A DNA stretch of 34,771 bases, taken from Choanephora cucurbitarum. Taxonomy: Eukaryota > Mucoromycota > Mucoromycetes > Mucorales > Choanephoraceae. The position numbers were made by a program, and so were the translations under genes. How positions within the stretch are numbered: the first letter of the stretch is position 1; every line of letters starts with the position of its first letter. This document shows, in pieces, positions 27,947 to 34,771 of this stretch. A model generated the notes under the pieces. It ran no database searches. It worked only from the letters and a program-made list of their open reading frames with translations, and was not told where the DNA came from. The stretch lies in assembly GCA_025331435.1 (NCBI GenBank), contig JAIWNI010000173.1, forward strand, positions 1 through 34,771, read 5' to 3'.

Positions 27947-29206
27947 ATGGCTCTTTCCGCTAACGATCCGAATTCCAAAACGGGTGGCTTAACACCCAAT
28001 CCTCCCAATAATAAACCACAACGCACAACACCTTCGTCGAGATCCTGGTCACAAATCGTGGGACGCAACGAACGCAAGTCTCTGCTTGGCCACAAAACGG
28101 CTCTGTCACCTCCACCACCATCAGCATCAGTTTCTTCAGAAACAGTCCTCCCCCAAAAGATCATTAAATCTCAAATCTGGCGTCCGGGTCATGGCGTCAA
28201 TAGTCTTTTTATCGATATGTCAGGCCGTAAAGAAACTAAGTTAGAGTTCTTTAAGTTAGTTGCACTTCAATATCCCACTAGAGTGGGAGTGCTGACTCAA
28301 CAGGTTGGCTCATTAAGATTCGCTGAAATTAATTTTCCCCCAAACGATAAAGACTATGAACTTTTTCTGGAAAAGGGTCTTTGTATGAATAATCAAGACA
28401 TAATTATGCCTTGTAGAGCATTAGCCAGCAATATGGAAGTCATGAGAATTCGCCTGTCCAAACTTCCCTTTTTGAAGGAAGTCGACCTTCTTCAGGGTCT
28501 GGAACAGAGTTTAAGCCCTTATGGACAAATTTTAGATGTTGGGATTTTCATTGAACCAGAAACTCAGACATACACCTGCACAGGATATGCCATCCTGAAT
28601 ATTCACGCAGGCGAAAATATGGAGAGCTTTAAGCCATTAAGTCATTGTATTCCTTGGAACAATTCGCAGGACAGTGATTTCTATGCAGTTTGGAATCAAA
28701 TGCCTAAGTACTGCAATTACTGTCATCAAGAGGGACATACAGTAGCCGATTGCCCTCAAAGACGCAATAAATACAAATGCTGGACTTGTGATGAAGCAGG
28801 TCACTTGGCAGCTAATTGTCCTCGTCGTGTTTCCCCTGCTAAGAAGGCCAAAGGTCTATTCGATATCTCTAAGCCTTTTGTCTTTTCTCCATCCAATGAC
28901 GCCTCCCTTGATCCTGCGACTAAAACACACCATACGAAAAGGAAGAGAGTTCGCGAAAGTGTCGCAGACTCTCAACATATGCGATCCTCATACAGTTCCG
29001 ATGAGCCAAAAGTTCCCTCATTCGCTGTAAATAAGCCAGCACCTATGGTACCTGAGCCCACCATGGCCAGCTCCCAAGACCTCCCTGATACGCAACCATC
29101 ACTCCAAGCTAGTGATCTGGACTCTCAATTATTACCCATCCATCTAAAATCCCTGAGTAAAGTAGAGAAACTTTTTGAGGATGAGGAAATGTTTGAAGGG
29201 ATATAA
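27947..29206 (+). CDS. LINE ORF1 nucleic-acid-binding protein (419 aa)
   Basis: An intact frame. The N-terminal 70 residues are Pro/Ser-rich and likely disordered. Residues about 75-235 form a folded region (VNSLFIDMSGR, VMRIRLSKLPF, YGQILDVGIF) that resembles the RRM-like or DUF4283-like cores of LINE ORF1 proteins. Two zinc knuckles follow: CNYCHQEGHTVADC at 256-269 and CWTCDEAGHLAANC at 278-291. The tail is basic then acidic, with KRKRVRE at about 327-333 as a possible nuclear signal. Its expected role is to coat the LINE RNA. The start ATG sits almost at the insertion border; an upstream start in the native element cannot be ruled out. ORF2 begins 133 bp downstream. Confidence 0.88.
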   Translation: MALSANDPNSKTGGLTPNPPNNKPQRTTPSSRSWSQIVGRNERKSLLGHKTALSPPPPSASVSSETVLPQKIIKSQIWRPGHGVNSLFIDMSGRKETKLEFFKLVALQYPTRVGVLTQQVGSLRFAEINFPPNDKDYELFLEKGLCMNNQDIIMPCRALASNMEVMRIRLSKLPFLKEVDLLQGLEQSLSPYGQILDVGIFIEPETQTYTCTGYAILNIHAGENMESFKPLSHCIPWNNSQDSDFYAVWNQMPKYCNYCHQEGHTVADCPQRRNKYKCWTCDEAGHLAANCPRRVSPAKKAKGLFDISKPFVFSPSNDASLDPATKTHHTKRKRVRESVADSQHMRSSYSSDEPKVPSFAVNKPAPMVPEPTMASSQDLPDTQPSLQASDLDSQLLPIHLKSLSKVEKLFEDEEMFEGI

Positions 29207-29339
29207 GAGGAACAGATTCTCAACACCTTCAATGATGCGTCACAGTTTACCCATGACAATAGACCCGATTCTGTTCACCAGGAATCGCCCTCTGCATCGT
29301 CCGATGGAAGGGGACAACACAATGAAATAAGACAATAAA

Positions 29340-32300
29340 ATGAGTAGTAGAAATCAACTATTACTCAATTTGGGTTCATTAAACTGCAACAGTCTAGTGA
29401 AATCCAACAACCCCACCAAACAATCACAATTTATCCGCTACCTTCGCTCCCTCAATTTCGACCTACTTGCCTTACAGGAAACCCATGCCTCACCTTCTAA
29501 ACAATTCATTCTTGACACCCAGTTTCAGGCTCATCAGACAGTATGGACTGACGACTGCGGCCTCGTCTCCTTCTCTCCCTCGTTTGTACTTTCCGAAAAC
29601 TTGTTTCCCTCTATGAGTCGTGCAATACTCAGTAGAGTGACACATCCAAACAACAGTTTATCCCTTTCCATGTCCTTGTGTTGTACGCACCGGCATCATC
29701 TGGCCAGGACCGTCAACAATTCTTTTCCAATATTCTTTCCCAACTTCAAGGAGCAGATATAGATATTAATATGGAGCGTCTTTTTATTGTAGGGGACTTC
29801 AACTATTCTTACCTCCGTCGATCCCTCTCTTCTGCCACGTCAATTGATTGGGTCACCTTCTTAGACGATCGCTTTACCAATGCTCTGGAATTGTCGGATT
29901 TGCATGAGCTTCCAACATTTCGCCGAAATAATTCCATTCAATCGACTATTGATTATATCTTTCTGAGCAACGAATTACAGTCCCGAATTATGTCAAGCGA
30001 TATCCATCTATTAAATCCTCAGTGGACCGATCACTCTCTTTTGAGTACGTGTTGCAGTCTAGGCACTTCATCCTTGGGCCCGGTTCATGGAGAGCTAATC
30101 CTTTACTGCTTCGCAATCCACAGTATATGCATCATCTACTTCAATCTCTGCCACCTATCATTGCGCGTTCGCACACGGAGAAAGCGAGTCCGCAGGACAG
30201 GTGGGATTTCATCAAGCAGGCATTTAAGCGTATTACCAAGGGGTTTGCAGCGACCCATACGTCCTGGCGCAAAAGGCGTCTTCGGCAACTTCAGAGTGAA
30301 CGTAATAGCTTTCTACGTAGCAAACCGCCACCAGAGATAAAACTACGTCGTTTGCCCGCCTTTGACAGGCCCATTGCTCATATTCAGGCTGAGTTGACCG
30401 ACTTGTTAGCACTCCGTTCCAACACTCGCTGGAGAGAGAAGGGTGAAAATGCAGTGAGATATCTCAAACAAGCAGTCCAGAAGAGAACTGTCTCTCAAAA
30501 CGTCACAGCTTTACGGTCCAACACATCTGTTGCGCCTTCATCCGAGATTCACTCGATGTTGACCACGACAGAGGATTTTTATTCTTCACTATTCTCCACT
30601 GACCCAGTCGATGAAATAGAGTTGGATGGTTACCTTGCTTCGCTAAGGCATCTACCCAAACTTGACGATTCCTGCCATTCATCACTGATGGCACCTATCA
30701 ATTGACGAAATCATTGCGGCTACAGCCCCAGTGGTGCAAAAGCAAAGTAGCCCAGGTTCTGACGGTATTGGCTATGCATTTCTACATCATCTCTTCCGCT
30801 ATCCTCCACTGCAGGATCTGGTCGTCGAGGTGTTTAACCAGGCTTTGTTACAGAATACTTTTCCTAGTAGTTGGCAGGATTTAAGGGTTCGCTTGTTGCA
30901 AAAGAAAGGGGATCTGACTCTTCTGCAAAATTGGCGGCCTATCTCTCTCATCAACTGTGACGCAAACATCTTCACTCGCATCATAAACAACCGTATGAAG
31001 GACGTAGTTGGAAGTTTGGTCAATCGATTTCAGACTGGCTTTATGCCTGGCAGATTCATCGCTGAGAATGGTTTGCTACTTTCCTTGATGATGGATCAGG
31101 CCAGACGGGACCGTGAGTCGATGTTGCGCTACTCCTTGATCAAGAAAAGGCTTACGACCGTGTCCATCCGCAGTACTTGCATAAAGTCCTGCTTGCTTAT
31201 AATTTCCCGCCTGTCTTTGCACAGAGTCTCGTTGGTTTGTTCTTTGGCAACAAGGTTCATGTTAATATCAATGGTCACTTCACGAACACCATCTGCCAAT
31301 CTCGCGGTCTCCGTCAAGGTGACCCACTTTCTCCTCTTCTGTTCAACCTGGCTCTGGAGCCTCTACTAGCCCACATATTGCAAGATAACCTGATGAACGG
31401 ATTTGTCTTTGAGATGCTTTCGGTTATCCCTCCGATAGCCACCCCTCCATCAGTTAAACTTCTGGCTTATGCGGATGATGTTGCGTCTTTCTTTCCTCTC
31501 CTGCGGATCTCGACCGCCTCAACTTCCATTTATGGAACTATGGGAAGATGTCCAATGCCAAGATCAACATCTCCAAGACCGAGGCCTTTCCATTGAGTGG
31601 CCACCCAGATAACCCTTTAAAGTCTGTCCTCGAGAACCAATCGATACATACATGGCATGATAGGACGTCTAATGTAGCATTACGCTACCTTGGTTTCCCT
31701 GTCATCATTCTATAAGACAGCGTCAATGGTTTGAAGAAAAACTCCTTACATCAGTTCGTAGCCAATGCGAGTTGTTCTCCCAACGAAACCTCTCACTGGG
31801 GGTCGGGTGGTAATCGCCAATTCGGTTATTCTGGCCAAACTATGGCATACGCTCCGTGTGGTTACCCTCCCGCAGGTTTCTTTCGACGTTTGAGATCCAT
31901 CCTCTATCAGTTTGTTAATCGAGGCATCAAACCCGGCTTTCGTTACGCCCAATTTTGTGCGGCGAGAGATGAAGGAGGACTCGGCTTACTAGATCCTCAG
32001 GTCCAACAACACTGCCTGGTATCACGTGGTAAATTGATCTCCAACCTTCGGCCAATTCATCGTTGTGTCAACAGTATCTGCAGCACACCATCCGTCGTTT
32101 CTTTAGCAAAGGGCCTCCAACACTTTTGTCTTGTTTCTTCCCCTCGCTTCGATCGAGCGTCTCTCTGGAGTATGGGTCTATTATGCCCTCTCTCTTCCAG
32201 ACTCTGGATCTTGTCCTCAAAAACATCGATCTCGCTGATACGACGTGCACTCCTGCCACCCTAGCCTGCTTGCCTCTCCAATCTCTGTTCACAGAAGTCC

Positions 32301-33079
32301 CAGCCGATCACTGGATTTTAGCTCGCAGACCGCACATTCTCCTTGTGGGCGATTTCTTTATGTTTGATCCTATTCGTCGTTGTTTCCGCCCACTCACCCG
32401 TAGCGACCGGCCCCGATTTCCGTACCTCTCAGCTCGATTATGGAAGGACTTGATAGTTGACAACTCTTTGCCATACTCGCATAGTTTCTCCCAGATTCTA
32501 GTCACACCGCTACCGCTCTCGGTTTATCGATGAATCCCCTTTCATCCAACACTGCGTTGGCTCTTTTGCTTGGAGTGCTCCGAATCGAGTATTCAGAAAA
32601 CTTGTTTTGAACATCACTCCCTCACTCTCACTCTTCTCCACTTTACGTCCTATTCAATGGACACGGTTTTGGCATCTGCCTATTAGACCCGACACCCGCA
32701 CCTTCTGGTACAGGGTCATTCACCACAAAATTCTTAGCCAACGGGCTATATCCCTTTTCCGTCCGGATTCTTCGGATACATGCTTTTTCTGTCATGCTAG
32801 CCAAGAATCTCCCTCCCACCTACTGGTAGAATGTCCTTTGAAATGGGCAGTCTGGTCTGAAGTTCTCTCACGACAAGCTCCTTACCTCAGATTTGAACCA
32901 GCCAACGTCCTCAATGTTATACACAGATTCGCTGAATACGATTATATCTCGCCCGCTACCCTTTCACCACTTGCGCTGCAACAACTCTGGCCATTTGGCA
33001 AGCCCACTGGTCTAGCGTCATCAACGACGTCCCTTTTTCCCTGCCCTCGGTCCTTATCAAGGTGCAGAAACTATTGTAA
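29340..33079 (+). pseudogene. LINE ORF2: endonuclease, reverse transcriptase, zf-RVT (frameshifted)
   Basis: About 1240 codons read in several shifted pieces. An APE-type endonuclease: LGSLNCNS and LALQETHAS (29360-29490), VGDFNYSY (about 29800), STIDYIFLSN and WTDHSLLS (29940-30050). A reverse transcriptase: SSPGSDGIG (30750), NWRPISLIN (30930), FMPGRFIAENG (31040), GLRQGDPLSPLLFNLALEP (31305) and the catalytic LAYADD (31460). A C-terminal zf-RVT block: FWYRVIHHKILSQRA and CFFCHASQESPSHLLVECP (32700-32840), with stop TAA at 33077-33079. Frame changes occur near 29670, 30040, 30700, 31135, 31500 and at several points from 31690 to 32600. Almost all breaks are one- or two-base shifts rather than nonsense codons, so the copy is either recently decayed or poorly polished. 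As written it cannot make an active protein. Confidence 0.88.
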
Positions 33080-33170
33080 ATAACTGTCTTCATACCAAAG
33101 CACACCTCTCAATATGACGTGTGATTTTTCTTTGTTAATTTTCTTAAATAAATTAACTCATACAAAAAAA

Positions 33171-33182
33171 AAAAGCATGGAC
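33171..33182 (+). repeat. LINE target-site duplication, 3' copy
   Basis: AAAAGCATGGAC following the poly(A) tail, matching 27933-27944. After it the Helitron sequence resumes in register with the left arm (TGTCTCACAC pairs with 16228 and leftwards). Confidence 0.85.
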
Positions 33183-34771
33183 TGTCTCACACTCATATTC
33201 TGCTGGCCGTCGATCCTTCAGACAGGCCTCAAACTATTGAAGATTACGACAAAGTTGTCTTGCTGTGAGATTCCTAACCCGAATGCTTATCCATTAGCAT
33301 ATGAGACAATTGTCAAAAACATGGTTCACGGATCCTATGGGATTCTCAATTCTAGTGCTATCTGTATGGATACAGAAAGAGGATGTACCAAAAGACACCC
33401 TAAAAAGTTTAACAATGAAACATCTGCTAGTTCCAACAGGGCTACCCTAAGTATCGCAGATATAACAATGGATCTTTGGTGCCAAAACAATCAATGGACA
33501 CACTTACAACATTGATAATCGATGGATTGTACCACATAACTTGTATCTGCGCTCCAACCATGCTCACATTAATGTTGAATTGTGTTCTTCAATCAGCAGC
33601 GTTAAGTAGGTATACAGGATATGTGTACAAAGTTTATGGTCGGGTCTCGATGTTAGTAGAACAAAGCGATAAGATACAGTCTTCTATTGATACAAAATAC
33701 GCATCTGCTCCTGAGGCATGCTGATGTCTGTTCTCTTCAGTATGTATAAGGAGCTCCCATCACATCAGCGTCTATCTGTTCATATTGAAGGCGAGAACTC
33801 ACTATGTTTGACCAAGACAATAACATCGCAAATGTGGTGGAACGTGCTTCAGTACAGGACACCACTCTCGCCGGTTGGCTTGAAGTAAACGCAGTCAATC
33901 CAAATGCTAGACCAATATTGTATTCCAATTTTCCTGAGGAACACGTCTGGCATGATGAACAACAACCTAGACAATGGAAAGAAAAGAGACAACGAGGTTT
34001 TGGTAGTACTGTTGGCAGAATATACGCCATATCTCCTAGACAATCAGGACTGTATCATCTTTGGATGTTGCTTTACCATGTTGCAGGTGGTGTCAATGAA
34101 AGATATTCGTACCGTCAATGGTATTGAGTATGCCCACCTTCCAAGATGCTGGCCGTGCTTTTGGGTTGCTCAAATCACATGATGAATGGAACCGATGCCT
34201 TGACGAAGCCTCTCATATACAATCACCTGTGCCTTTGTGCAGACTTTTTATCATTATCTTAATATTTTACTCTCCTTCAAATCCTCATCGACTTGACTGC
34301 CATTTAAGAACAAATTATCTGAGAATCGTGTTTATCAAATAACTCGAGATCCTTCATTTGATTCTACTCCAAATGGCATCAATGAAGCAGCTTATGATTA
34401 TACTTTGTATGACATTGATGAAATTCTAAATACACAACATGGATCAAACCTAACAAGATTCTCTAGATTTCAGCTTCCTACTACTGATTCTAGAAGAGAT
34501 AGCAACAATGCTGATGTTAACCCTTTATTTCAAAAACAAAATCGGTTAAATGTGCTTACCAGACAAATTCCGTATCCAATGATATTGATAGATTCAATAA
34601 TGACCAACGCCATGCGTTTGATATTATCATGCAATATATTGAAAGAGATGGTTGTCAATCAACTAATTCTCTCAAAAAAAATTTTTTTTTGCGGAAGAAC
34701 ATCTTAACAGAAGCAATAGCTATATCGAAAATGTTCCTTTTGGGGGTAGACTTAGGCTCTCCGGCAGTGGT
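33183..34771 (+). pseudogene. Helitron Rep/helicase pseudogene, right arm, 3' part (cut by window edge)
   Basis: This continues the Helitron remnant after the LINE. It includes the rest of the HUH strand, VHGSYGILNSSAICMDTERG (33320-33380), the tyrosine segment YTGYVYKVYGRVSML (33610-33655), NARPILYSNFPEEHVW (33905-33950), and the helicase start with PFGGRLRLSG at the edge. Frameshifts differ from those of the left copy at several points (for example 33438 and 33488), which shows independent change or error in the two arms. The helicase C terminus lies beyond the window. Confidence 0.83.

Larger units (their letters stand above)
27945..33170 (+). mobile_element. LINE retrotransposon (APE endonuclease type) inserted in the right arm
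   Basis: 5226 bp between 12-bp target duplications, ending in a poly(A) tail (33164-33170 plus ambiguous A's). It carries an intact ORF1 with two CCHC knuckles and an ORF2 with endonuclease, reverse transcriptase and a C-terminal zinc domain, the layout of L1/Tad-like fungal LINEs. The 5' end lies only two bases before the ORF1 ATG, so either the 5' UTR was lost on insertion or the element has almost none. The mirror site in the left arm is empty, so insertion followed the inverted duplication or reflects a haplotype difference. Confidence 0.92.
22325..34771 (-). repeat. Right arm of the giant palindrome (LINE-interrupted, runs off the window)
   Basis: Reverse complement of 14628-21764, in the same feature order: 1.3-kb inner block, peptide units 3' and 2', GA/AT and TTTC tracts, then the Helitron remnant. 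Excluding the LINE and one target duplicate it spans about 7.2 kb. Compared with the left arm it carries many one-base homopolymer differences and irregular indels in the GT array. Base 34771 pairs with 14628, so the arm continues outside the window. Confidence 0.93.

Overview
This looks like a piece of a fungal nuclear genome, most likely an early-diverging fungus such as a mucoralean (Mucoromycota); that placement is inference. The sequence shows very short spliceosomal introns (54-76 nt) with GT..AG ends, AT-rich intergenic DNA, TATA-box promoters, a Ty3/gypsy LTR element, a LINE whose ORF2 ends in a zf-RVT domain, and Helitron remains. No tRNA, rRNA, CRISPR array or bacterial-type operon was seen.

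Layout. 1-2960 holds no gene I can support. 3108-4919 is a two-exon gene for a 582-residue secreted protein built of Gly-His, [12 protein letters not shown] and 17 GGKAGAHV repeats, with Kex2-type Lys-Arg sites. 5408-6662 (minus) is a two-exon phosphoserine aminotransferase gene (serine biosynthesis), the only clear housekeeping gene. 6823-12287 is a complete, young Ty3/gypsy retrotransposon on the minus strand: two 330-bp LTRs that read identical, ATTT target duplications and one 1579-aa Gag-Pol frame. 12291-13638 is the first copy of a repeat unit carrying a 64-aa secreted-peptide gene and a CA-rich decamer microsatellite. About 13.9-17.9 kb (minus) is a dead Helitron Rep/helicase gene. 18.4-20.4 kb holds two more tandem copies of the peptide unit, the second truncated.

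From 14,628 to the right edge the window is a giant imperfect palindrome. The left arm (14,628-21,764) is repeated in reverse complement from 22,325 to 34,771 around a 560-bp single-copy spacer. The right arm therefore carries two more peptide genes (both with a one-base frameshift), another CA/GT array and a second Helitron copy. It is interrupted by a 5.2-kb LINE (27,945-33,170) with a 12-bp target-site duplication; the left arm keeps the empty site at 16,229-16,240. The palindrome runs off the right edge.

How it fits together (inference): a tandem array of peptide units came first and a Helitron lay within it and decayed. The block was then duplicated in inverted orientation. The LINE landed in one arm, the copies partly homogenised by conversion, and the gypsy element inserted beside the first unit. 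The right arm has many homopolymer-length differences and frameshifts, so part of its decay could be uncorrected sequencing error, and a fold-back assembly artefact must be excluded. The points most worth following are the secreted repeat protein, the multicopy secreted peptide, the palindrome with its conversion signature, and a possible self-priming signal in the LTR element.
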